Source: Hyphomicrobium_A sp039933175
GTDB lineage: Bacteria > Pseudomonadota > Alphaproteobacteria > Rhizobiales > Hyphomicrobiaceae
DNA: 64,000 nucleotides
Assembly (NCBI GenBank): GCA_039933175.1
Contig: JBDTOR010000001.1
Location: 1-64,000, forward strand
Reading direction: 5' to 3'
The translations under genes and the position numbers were made by a program. Shown here one piece after another: positions 25,201 to 32,851 of the stretch. A model generated the notes under the pieces. It made no database searches and was not told the DNA's origin. It worked only from the letters and a program-made list of their open reading frames with translations. Each line of letters starts with the position of its first letter. Position 1 is the first letter of the stretch.

Positions 25201-27572
25201 GCGCACCGGAGAAGATCAAGTCCGGCACCACGCTGACGGTCCCGGTGAAGATCGGCGGCCTCAAGGCTGGTGAGGAGGCACGCGTTACGCTCGCCGCTGT
25301 TGACCTCGGCATCCTCAACCTAACCCGCTTCCAGACGCCGGCTCCGGAAAACTGGTTCTATGCGCAGCGCCGCATGGGCCTGGAGATCCGCGACTTCTAC
25401 GGCCGCCTCATCGACGGCATGCGCGCCGAGCGCGGCACGCTACGCTCGGGCGGTGACGGCGGTGCCGACGCCGGCCTGCAAGGCAGCCCGCCGGTTGAAG
25501 AGACCGTCGCCATGTTCTCCGGCATCGTCTCGGTCGGCCCCGACGGCACCGCCAGCGTCAACTTCGACGTGCCGGACTTCAACGGAACGGTGCGGGTGAT
25601 GGCTGTCGCCTGGAGCGCCGACAAGCTCGGGCATGGACAGAAGGACGTTATCGTTCGCGATGCGGTGGCGCTCACCGCCTCCGGCCCGCGCTTCCTCACG
25701 CTCGGCGACGAGGCCCGCCTCGACATCGCCGTACACAACGTCGAGGGCCCGCAGGCCGCCTACAAGCTCGAACTCATCAACGGCGCCACAACCGCGCATA
25801 CGGCAAGCCTCGACCTCAAGGTGGGCGAGCGCCGCGCCGAACACATCCCGGTGAAGCCGACTGACGTCGGCCTCATCGACTACGACATCCGCGTCACCGG
25901 TCCCGACGGCATCGACGTCAAGCGCCACCTGACGTTCGACGTGAAGCCGCCGGCCGGCGACATCAAGCGGACGACGGTCGCGTCGCTGAAGGCGGGTGGC
26001 AACATCTCGCTCAGCCCCGACCTCGTACGCGACATGATTGCATCGCGCACGCGGGTCTCGATCAGTGTCGGCCCGACGGCAAGACTTGATATCCCCTCGC
26101 TGCTCACCTCGCTCGACCGATACCCCTACGGGTGCGCCGAGCAAACCGTGAGCCGCGCGCTGCCTCTGGTCTACGCCAATGCCGTCGCCGCCCAGCTCGG
26201 CATCGCACCTGACAAGGAGCTCAAGGCGCGCGTGCAGAAGGCCGTCGATCGGGTCTTCGAGATGCAGGACTCCACCGGCGCCTTCGGCGTGTGGGGGCCC
26301 TCGAGCACTGATCTGTGGCTGACGGGCTATGTCACAGACTTCCTGACGCGCGCCAAGGAGCAGGGCTTTGCGGTGAACCCGCTGGCCTTCACGCAGGCGC
26401 TCGACCGGCTACAGAACTTCATCGCCTATGCCGAAGACTTCCAGAAGGGCGGCGAGGACCGGGCCTATGCGCTCTATGTTCTCGCCCGCAACGGGCGCGC
26501 GCCGATCGGAGACCTGCGCTACTACGCCGACACGCGTCTCGACCGCTTCTCGACGCCGCTCGCCAAGGCCCAGATCGGTGCCGCTTTGGCCATGATGGGC
26601 GACAAGCCGCGGGCCGAGACGGCGTTCGCCGCCGCGCTCGATAGTCTCAGTCTGCCCGAGCCGACGGGTCAGTTCGGCTATCGCGGCGACTACGGCTCCG
26701 ATCTGCGCGACAGCGCTGCGCTGCTCACGCTGGCTTCGGAGACCCGCGTCACCAATGTCGAAGAGCCCAAGCTCATCAACGTAATCGCCAAGGCCTATGT
26801 CGGCCGCAGCTATACGTCGACGCAGGAGCAGGCGTGGATGCTGCTGGCCGCCAACGCCATGGCGGAGGAAGGCAAGGATCTGAAGCTGATCGTCAACGGC
26901 GCGCCGGTCGTCGGTGCCGTCAACCGCGCGATGCCGGCGGAAGACATCCTCAAGACGCCGCTCACCGTCGCCAACGACGGTGCCGAGCCGGTCGATGCCG
27001 TGGTCAGCGTCATCGGATCGTCGCTGACGACCGAACCGCCCGTCTCCAAGGGCTTCACCATCGAGCGCACCTACTACACGCTCGACGGCAAGCTCGTGGA
27101 CCTCAAGAGCGCCACGGGCGGCGCGGCGCAAATCAGCCAGAACGAGCGCCTCGTCGCGGTCGTGAAGGTGGAATCGAAGGATGCCGGCGGCCGCGTGCTG
27201 CTGGTCGACCGTCTGCCGGCCGGCTTCGAGATCGACAACCCCCGCATCGTCGACAGCGGCGACGTCAAAGCACTCGACTGGCTGAAGACCACAGTACAGC
27301 CGGAGCATAGCGAGTTCCGCGACGACCGCTTCGTTGCCGCCTTCAACTTCTCGAGCGGCAACGTCACGGCGCAGGCAAGCGAGTCGGACTCGACACCGGA
27401 CGGCCAGGCCGTGACCAAAGGCCCGGCTACTTCGGCCACTGTCGCCTACATGGTTCGCGCCGTGACCCCGGGTGAGTTCATCCATCCGGCGGCGACGGTC
27501 GAGGACATGTATCGCCCCGAGCGCTATGCCCGCTCGGCCGCCGGCAAGCTGACCGTTACGCCCGGCAAGTGA
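22266..27572 (+). CDS. Alpha-2-macroglobulin family protein
   Basis: A periplasmic protein of about 1768 residues in the bacterial alpha-2-macroglobulin (YfhM/MagD-related) family, thought to trap attacking proteases. A type I signal peptide (LLARLLLAFSLLFPLAPAMA) leads to a series of macroglobulin-type beta domains. The bait/thioester region follows, with the thioester motif GCAEQ near residue 1286, which forms the reactive Cys-Gln bond. No lipobox is seen, unlike the E. coli lipoprotein version. It overlaps the pbpC start by four bases, the well-known arrangement in which the macroglobulin guards the periplasm while PBP1c repairs the wall. GTG at 22257 is possible, but the ATG at 22266 sits behind AGGGTGG. 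Confidence 0.92.
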   Translation: MPLLARLLLAFSLLFPLAPAMAQQQSQAVHPFAHQGVKEDAQRYETYLKSNWKLSGKPATELRRDGERMLRVDPRAASRSFAGAVVSDNTDADAWIGLARALLAISPDPNKDSERYDLPVNGSGAAYLAYERAQGDPQKARALAVLGDALQRRSYWRPAIEALKTSLALADNGAVRETFDKLRSEHGFRMTDYKAEAELAAPRLCLQFSEALARGQVDFAKFVSVDGKDPQSVSAENEQLCIDGLSHGQRYQVQIRAGLPSAVEEDLTKNIEIAVYVPDRKPFVRFSGKSYVLPSRGQQGIPLVSINTAKVEVEVYRIGDRNLVGALESGDFQRQLQSYELEQIKSRSGEKIFTGSMDVPQKLNEEITTALPVTDAVGTLKPGVYVMIAKPSQKSREDYNTEATQWFIVSDLGLTAFSGDDGVHAFVRSLAETNPSVGVNVKLIARNNEVLGTAKTDARGYAKFDAGLARGEGGLQPALLMAESASGEYAFLDLTSGAFDLTDRGVKGRETPGPLDGFIYTERGVYRPGEDVHIAALVRDAAGKAATLPVTLIVTRPDGVEHARYTLKDRGLGGRDITLPLAASSQTGTWRAKLHTDPDKDALTQVSFLVEDFVPERLDLKLEAPTAALSPQETQTIKATGRYLYGPPAADLAIEGDIVVRPSKKDVDGYPGFQFGQADEAIEPVRKPLDGATTTDAEGVAQVAITLPPVTQTAKPLEASVILRLRESGGRTIERTITVPVDLKQARMGIKPLFKGNDLDEKQTASFEVVVLDSAGKRVAANGLNWVLNRLDSNWQWYRRDGQWNYEAVTLTRKIADGTLDATADGALPKIEAGVDWGRYKLEITSADPAGPSASTTFNAGWYTAASEAESPEILDVALDRASYKPGETAKLRIATKHGGQALISVLSDGLLSQQEIDVPNGGGEADVMVGDNWGAGAYVTAMLYRPLDESLKRMPSRAIGVQWLGLDQAANTLNVELGAPEKIKSGTTLTVPVKIGGLKAGEEARVTLAAVDLGILNLTRFQTPAPENWFYAQRRMGLEIRDFYGRLIDGMRAERGTLRSGGDGGADAGLQGSPPVEETVAMFSGIVSVGPDGTASVNFDVPDFNGTVRVMAVAWSADKLGHGQKDVIVRDAVALTASGPRFLTLGDEARLDIAVHNVEGPQAAYKLELINGATTAHTASLDLKVGERRAEHIPVKPTDVGLIDYDIRVTGPDGIDVKRHLTFDVKPPAGDIKRTTVASLKAGGNISLSPDLVRDMIASRTRVSISVGPTARLDIPSLLTSLDRYPYGCAEQTVSRALPLVYANAVAAQLGIAPDKELKARVQKAVDRVFEMQDSTGAFGVWGPSSTDLWLTGYVTDFLTRAKEQGFAVNPLAFTQALDRLQNFIAYAEDFQKGGEDRAYALYVLARNGRAPIGDLRYYADTRLDRFSTPLAKAQIGAALAMMGDKPRAETAFAAALDSLSLPEPTGQFGYRGDYGSDLRDSAALLTLASETRVTNVEEPKLINVIAKAYVGRSYTSTQEQAWMLLAANAMAEEGKDLKLIVNGAPVVGAVNRAMPAEDILKTPLTVANDGAEPVDAVVSVIGSSLTTEPPVSKGFTIERTYYTLDGKLVDLKSATGGAAQISQNERLVAVVKVESKDAGGRVLLVDRLPAGFEIDNPRIVDSGDVKALDWLKTTVQPEHSEFRDDRFVAAFNFSSGNVTAQASESDSTPDGQAVTKGPATSATVAYMVRAVTPGEFIHPAATVEDMYRPERYARSAAGKLTVTPGK

Positions 27573-29848
27573 GACGCGTGAGGATGATGCAAGCCATGCG
27601 CGACGCGGTCCGAAAAATGCTCTCCGTCTCCTGGTGGAGAGCACCCAGCGGCGGAGGGACACACAGCTCCCCGCCGCTGGCGGCCGCGGCGCGTTCTCCA
27701 ACACGACGCGCGTTACGTTACGGATTGATCGGTGCCGGCACCATGGCTGGCATCGCTGCGGTCTTCGCCGGTGCCGGATACGCCGCCATCGACAGGCTCG
27801 GGCCGCCCGACCTCGGCACCACCCAGAATGTCTCGACGACGGTTGTCGACCGCCGCGACCGGCTGCTGCGCGCCTTCACCACGCCGGACGGGCGCTGGCG
27901 CCTGCCGGTCGAAGCCGAGGACGTCGACCAGCGCTACCTCGCGATGCTCATGGCGTTCGAGGACAAGCGCTTCTACGATCACGGCGGCGTCGACATGCGC
28001 TCGCTGGCGCGCGCAGCCGTGCAGCTCGTCGAGAATCGGCGCATCGTTTCCGGCGCCTCGACGCTCACCATGCAGGTTGCCCGTCTCATCGAGGGCCACT
28101 ACGAGCGCTCCGGTAGCGCCAAGATTCGCCAGATCGTTGGAGCACTGCGGCTCGAGCACCACTTGGACAAGCGCCAGATCCTGTCGCTGTACCTGCGCCT
28201 GGCGCCGTTCGGCGGCAACATCGAGGGCGTACGCGCGGCGTCGCTGGCCTATTTCGGCAAAGAGCCGCGACGGTTGTCGGTGGGCGAGGCGGCACTGCTC
28301 GTCGCGCTGCCGCAGTCGCCAGAGTGGCGGCGCCCCGACCGCAACCCGCGGGCAGCGCGCATCGCGCGCGATCGCGTATTGCAACGGGCAACCGAAGAAG
28401 GCGTCATCACCGTAGCGGAAGCGCAACGCGCCGCGCATGAGCCAGTGCCGATCGGCCGGCGTGCGTTCCCCAAGTTCGCGCCCCACCTCGCCGAAGCTGA
28501 GGTGGCAGCCAACCCGGCTCTGCCCATTCATCGGCTGACCATCGACCGCACCGTGCAGAAGGCGCTCGAGGGCCTCGCCGAGGAGCAAACCAAGCTGCTC
28601 GGTCAAAAGCTGTCCGCCGCCATTCTTGCCGTCGACCACACCACCGGCGAGGTGATCGCCCACGTCGGCTCGGCCGGCTACCTGGACGACGCCCGCTTCG
28701 GCGCCATCGACATGGTCAACGCCATGCGCTCGCCCGGCTCCACGTTGAAGCCCTTCATCTACGGTCTCGCTTTCGAAGCCGGCCTAGCGCACCCCGAAAC
28801 GTTGATCGAGGATCGCGCCGTGCGCTTCGGCAGCTACGCGCCGAAGAACTTCGACGAGGATTTTCACGGCACGGTGACGATCCGCGATGCGCTCGCCCAA
28901 TCGCTTAACATCCCGGCCGTGAAAGTCCTGGCCGCCGTCGGTCCCGGCAAGCTCGCCGGCCGTTTCCGTAAAGTCGGCGTCGAGCCGGCGTTCCCCGACA
29001 AAAGCTTGCCGACACTGGCCATGGCGCTCGGCGGCGTCGGCCTGACGCTGCACGACGTCGCGACGCTCTATGCGGGGCTGGCGCGCGGCGGCGACGTGGT
29101 GCCCCTCATGCATCGTCGTGCCGACGCGGCGGAGGCGGCCAAAGCGCTACTTCAAGGCAAGCAGCCATCACGCACGCGCCTGCTGTCGCCGCTTGCGTCC
29201 TGGTACGTCACCGACATCCTGAAAGATGCCCCGCCGCCGCTGAACGCCAAGGCCGGCCGCTTGGCCTACAAGACCGGCACGTCCTATGGCTATCGCGACG
29301 CCTGGGCCGTTGGCTACGACGGTAAATACACCGTCGCCGTATGGGTCGGCCGGCCCGATGGCGCTACCACACCCGGCCTCGTCGGCCGTCTCGCCGCCGC
29401 GCCGATCCTGTTCGACGCCTTCGCGCGACTGGGCGACCGGCGCACCGCCCTCCCGAGCGCACCCGCCGGCGCGTTACGCGTCACGGGCTCGGAGTTGCCG
29501 CCGCCGCTCAAGCGCTTTCGCGAGGGTGGTGTCGAGACCGCGCAAGGCCCGTTCCTCGAGCCGCGCGTGCTGATTGCATTTCCACCCGACCGCGCCGAGG
29601 TCGAAACCGAGGACAACGGCCCGGTGCTGCTCAAGGCGAACGGCGGAGTGCTGCCGCTGACCTGGCTGGTCAACGGCGCGCCGATCAATTCCGACCCGCG
29701 CGCGCGTCAGGTCGTCTGGCAGCCCGACGGCAGCGGGTTCGTGAAAGTTTCGGTTGTGGACGCCAAAGGCCGCGTCGACCGCGTCACCGTCCGCCTCAAG
29801 GACATTGGCAGCCTCGCGGCGATGGCGGACGATAAGCAGAAGCGTTAG
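27569..29848 (+). CDS. pbpC: Penicillin-binding protein 1C
   Basis: Bifunctional PBP1c of 759 residues. After one membrane span (about 50-75) comes the GT51 domain, with FEDKRFYDHGGVD near residue 129 and SGASTLTMQ near 170. The transpeptidase domain has STLK near 391, SLN near 446 and KTG near 568. A C-terminal BiPBP_C beta domain (about 685-750, LTWLVNGAPI) is the hallmark of PbpC. The GTG start overlaps the macroglobulin stop (GTGA), implying translational coupling. Downstream ATG codons at 27584 and 27587 are alternatives. Confidence 0.93.
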   Translation: MRRVRMMQAMRDAVRKMLSVSWWRAPSGGGTHSSPPLAAAARSPTRRALRYGLIGAGTMAGIAAVFAGAGYAAIDRLGPPDLGTTQNVSTTVVDRRDRLLRAFTTPDGRWRLPVEAEDVDQRYLAMLMAFEDKRFYDHGGVDMRSLARAAVQLVENRRIVSGASTLTMQVARLIEGHYERSGSAKIRQIVGALRLEHHLDKRQILSLYLRLAPFGGNIEGVRAASLAYFGKEPRRLSVGEAALLVALPQSPEWRRPDRNPRAARIARDRVLQRATEEGVITVAEAQRAAHEPVPIGRRAFPKFAPHLAEAEVAANPALPIHRLTIDRTVQKALEGLAEEQTKLLGQKLSAAILAVDHTTGEVIAHVGSAGYLDDARFGAIDMVNAMRSPGSTLKPFIYGLAFEAGLAHPETLIEDRAVRFGSYAPKNFDEDFHGTVTIRDALAQSLNIPAVKVLAAVGPGKLAGRFRKVGVEPAFPDKSLPTLAMALGGVGLTLHDVATLYAGLARGGDVVPLMHRRADAAEAAKALLQGKQPSRTRLLSPLASWYVTDILKDAPPPLNAKAGRLAYKTGTSYGYRDAWAVGYDGKYTVAVWVGRPDGATTPGLVGRLAAAPILFDAFARLGDRRTALPSAPAGALRVTGSELPPPLKRFREGGVETAQGPFLEPRVLIAFPPDRAEVETEDNGPVLLKANGGVLPLTWLVNGAPINSDPRARQVVWQPDGSGFVKVSVVDAKGRVDRVTVRLKDIGSLAAMADDKQKR

Positions 29849-29857
29849 GCTGGCGTC

Positions 29858-30952
29858 ATGAGTTTCCACAGCGGCGTGAGCATGATGACAAGACGCCTGA
29901 TACCGTCCGCTCTCCTCGCAGTCGCCGTAGCTTTCAGCGGCTGCAGCGATCAGCGCGCCGCCAACCTCGCGGCGTACGAGGCAAAGGCGGACGCGACCTC
30001 GGTCTCCGGCATATCTTCCGGCGCCTACATGGCCGGCCAGTTCGAGATGGCCCACGCCAAGGAGGTGGTTGGCGCCGCCATCATTGCCGGCGGACCGTAT
30101 GGGTGCTCGGAAAGCCTTTATGCCGACGTCATCCCGGGCCCCGGCACGGCACTGCTGAACCTCACCAAGGCCATCAACGGCTGCATGCTCAATGCGCTGC
30201 AGGCATTCGGTGTGCCTAGCCCGGCACTGCTCGCCGAGCGCGCCGGGAGACTTGCCGAGCACAACCGCATCGATCCTATCGCCGACGTGAAGACCGATCG
30301 CATCTACCTCTTCACCGGCACTAACGATCACACCGTTGTACGCCCGATCGTCGCTGCCGCGCGCAGGTTCTATGAAGATCTCGGCGTACCGGCCGATCAG
30401 ATCCTTTACGTGTCCGACATCCCGGCCGGACATGCGTTCGTCACCGACGAGCGCGGCCCCGAGTGCGATCACTCCGGCAAGCCGTATATCGTCGACTGCG
30501 ACTACGATCAGGCCGGCGCGCTGCTGCGGCAGATATACGGGCCGCTCAACGAGCCAGCCAAGCAGACCACTGGGCGCTTCAAGGTTTTCGACCAGCAGTC
30601 CTTTACCGAGGGACTGTCCAACCACGGGTTGAGCGATGATGGCCTCGTCTACGTGCCTGAGGCATGCGAATCCAACGCCGGCTGCCGCGTGCATATCGCC
30701 TTCCACGGCTGCGGCCAAAATCGCACGGTCGTAGGCGACGCTTTCGCGCGCGATTCCGGTTATGCCCGCTGGGCAGACACCAACAATCTCATCGTCTTGT
30801 TCCCGCAAACGGCCACCACGCCGTTCAACCCGCAAGGCTGCTGGGACTGGTGGGGCTACACGGGCGCGGATTATCTGACCCGGGATGCGCCCCAGATCAC
30901 GGCCGTTTACCGTATGCTGGAGCGCCTTGCCGCGCCCCGCACCCCATCCTGA
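29858..30952 (+). CDS. PHB depolymerase-family esterase, putative lipoprotein
   Basis: A secreted alpha/beta hydrolase of about 355-364 residues. The signal sequence ends in a lipobox-like FSGC, so it is probably a lipoprotein. The nucleophile elbow is GISSG with Ser near residue 52. The HGCGQN segment near residue 285 is typical of extracellular poly(3-hydroxybutyrate) depolymerases and related esterases. Several cysteines likely form disulfides. The substrate could be short-chain PHB, another polyester or an acylated polymer. The true start may be one of the ATGs at 29882 or 29885 rather than 29858. It is nine bases after pbpC, so may be part of that operon. Confidence 0.78.
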   Translation: MSFHSGVSMMTRRLIPSALLAVAVAFSGCSDQRAANLAAYEAKADATSVSGISSGAYMAGQFEMAHAKEVVGAAIIAGGPYGCSESLYADVIPGPGTALLNLTKAINGCMLNALQAFGVPSPALLAERAGRLAEHNRIDPIADVKTDRIYLFTGTNDHTVVRPIVAAARRFYEDLGVPADQILYVSDIPAGHAFVTDERGPECDHSGKPYIVDCDYDQAGALLRQIYGPLNEPAKQTTGRFKVFDQQSFTEGLSNHGLSDDGLVYVPEACESNAGCRVHIAFHGCGQNRTVVGDAFARDSGYARWADTNNLIVLFPQTATTPFNPQGCWDWWGYTGADYLTRDAPQITAVYRMLERLAAPRTPS

Positions 30953-31097
30953 GGACCGTCACGTAAGGCGTGGCAACGGAGCACATGGCCCTTTGCACGC
31001 CGTGAATTGGCGAACCGGCGCGGCTCGCCTACTTTGCGGGGGCTCGAAAGCAGCTGCCCACTAGAATGCGCGCAGCCGAGCATGGGGGAAGTTGCCG

Positions 31098-32051
31098 ATG
31101 GCTGCATTGCTCACGATCGGCTGGGCCCGAGCCGTCGACGACAGCCGAACCCGGCGCCGCTTCGATATCATTTCGACGCTCGCCGCCGCGCTGATGATCA
31201 TGGCTTCGACGGCCGCGAGCGTGCTTGAGCAAGCGCGTGTCGACGACGAGCCGGCGCTCGCCCAGCACACCAGCACGGGCGACGGCAGCCGAGTTGCCCC
31301 AGGCCGCGAGACGGTGATTGGCGCATACGGCGGCGCGCCGTACGACTATCCGAGCGCCGCGCGCATTACCAACCCCAACGCGCCTGGGGCGACCGATTTC
31401 ACCATCGACCCGATCAACTGGTACACCGACCCGTTCAAGAGCCCGATCTACTACGGCGCGCGCGTGCAGCGCTGGTTCGCCGGCGGCAAGACCGGCGGCA
31501 TGATCGATTTCATTCACTCGAAAGCATTAGCGCCGCTCGACGAGGAGACCGGATTCTCCGGCACGCTCGACGGTCAGCCGCTGCCGCCGCGCGCGCGCAT
31601 CGCCGATGTCGTGAAGAAGCTCGAGTTCTCGCATGGTCACAACATGCTGCTGTTCAACGGCCTGTTGCGCCTGCCCGGCATCGGTCCGCGCGTTAGCCCG
31701 TACGCTGGCGCCGGCATCGGCGCGTCGCTGCCGCACACTGAGATACAGTTGACCAACGGCAATCACCCGCGCACTTACGAGTACAATTTTGCCGGTCCCG
31801 CCGCGCAGGCGCTGCTCGGGGTCGAGATCCGTCTTGCCCGCGTATCGTTCTTCGTCGAGTACAAGTTCACCTATGCCGACTATGAAGCGCCGCTATCGCA
31901 GATGGACGGCAGCTGGTTGCCGCTGGACATGTGGCGGCAGGCGAAGCGCTGGTTCGCAGGTGAACCACCCCCCGGCGGCCACATCGCGACGCAGCTCGCT
32001 GCCCATCAGGTGGTGAGCGGTCTGGCCGTGCGCTTGGCTCCCGGCCGTTAG
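31098..32051 (+). CDS. Uncharacterised outer-envelope protein, possible beta-barrel
   Basis: A 317-residue protein with a hydrophobic N-terminal segment (about 28-48). The rest has many Gly, aromatic and alternating residues (VSPYAGAGIGASLPHTE, VSFFVEYKFTYADYEAP), as in small outer-membrane beta-barrels of the OmpW/OmpA or lipid-A-modifying type. I cannot assign a family with confidence. The ATG at 31098 follows GGGGGAA; a TTG at 31092 is in frame. Confidence 0.6.
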   Translation: MAALLTIGWARAVDDSRTRRRFDIISTLAAALMIMASTAASVLEQARVDDEPALAQHTSTGDGSRVAPGRETVIGAYGGAPYDYPSAARITNPNAPGATDFTIDPINWYTDPFKSPIYYGARVQRWFAGGKTGGMIDFIHSKALAPLDEETGFSGTLDGQPLPPRARIADVVKKLEFSHGHNMLLFNGLLRLPGIGPRVSPYAGAGIGASLPHTEIQLTNGNHPRTYEYNFAGPAAQALLGVEIRLARVSFFVEYKFTYADYEAPLSQMDGSWLPLDMWRQAKRWFAGEPPPGGHIATQLAAHQVVSGLAVRLAPGR

Positions 32052-32062
32052 CAGCGCACGCC

Positions 32063-32779
32063 TCAACCTCGGCACATGGCGGTGCATCCGGGCGCCGGCG
32101 CGACGTATATCGGCCGGGCGTCGGGCGGCTGAACATCGCCGATCGTTTGGGTGATGATGCCGCTCTTGTCATCCCACAGATCACGGCCGGTCTGCCAATA
32201 GCCGCCGCTCTTCTCGATGACGGATTTGAGGCCGCGAAGCCATCCCTGCGAGACACCGGCCGACGCGTAATACTGCTTGAGGAAGCGATCCAGAGAGCTC
32301 CTGCCGGGCGTGCGCGTCATGACCCCGTCAACGCCACCGGCGAGTTGATGGCGCCATGAGCGATGGAAGAACCACAAGCTGCTCAAGGCCGCCGTGCGCC
32401 TGTCGCTTGCGAGGAATATCGGGATGCAGGCTGAAGCGCATGTGGCGCCGCGCTCCACGACCGTAGTCAGCGTATGCGTGGCCTTGATATGGCGCAGGAC
32501 GCCGATCACTTCCGCCATGTGATCGGTGCGCCCGCCGCACGACTGCAGCGACAGCTCGACCGATTTGGCGCGGCGCTTGTAGGCCTCGAACTTGGCGGAG
32601 ATCACTGGCGCCATCTTTTCGGTGACGGTGCCGGTCCAATTCAGCTGCAGCGTGTCCCCGCCGACAATCGCCGATGAATGCAGCTCGCCCTCCGCGCACG
32701 GATCGGCGGCCGCGGCAGGCTGCCACGGCCAAGCGAGTGCGGCGACGATAAGTAGAACCCCTAGTCTCCCCATGGTCAT
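32063..32779 (-). CDS. Periplasmic ClpP/crotonase-fold protein (COG3904-like)
   Basis: About 238 residues with a signal peptide (core LLIVAALAWPW, cleavage after AAAA). The mature part has the ATCASACIPIFLASDRR segment and an ELSLQSCGG stretch characteristic of the COG3904 group of predicted periplasmic ClpP-like proteins. In that group the Ser of the CASAC motif aligns with the ClpP nucleophile. Protease activity of the group is not established. The GTG at 32791 is in frame; I prefer the ATG at 32779. It is convergent with the envelope protein gene and lies only 60 bases from TIGR02302. Confidence 0.65.
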   Translation of the reverse strand: MTMGRLGVLLIVAALAWPWQPAAAADPCAEGELHSSAIVGGDTLQLNWTGTVTEKMAPVISAKFEAYKRRAKSVELSLQSCGGRTDHMAEVIGVLRHIKATHTLTTVVERGATCASACIPIFLASDRRTAALSSLWFFHRSWRHQLAGGVDGVMTRTPGRSSLDRFLKQYYASAGVSQGWLRGLKSVIEKSGGYWQTGRDLWDDKSGIITQTIGDVQPPDARPIYVAPAPGCTAMCRG

Positions 32780-32851
32780 GACATCGGTCACGACGATGGC
32801 AAAATCGCGATAGCCCGAGATAATGCTCAGTCTTGGTGAACGGCGGCCGGA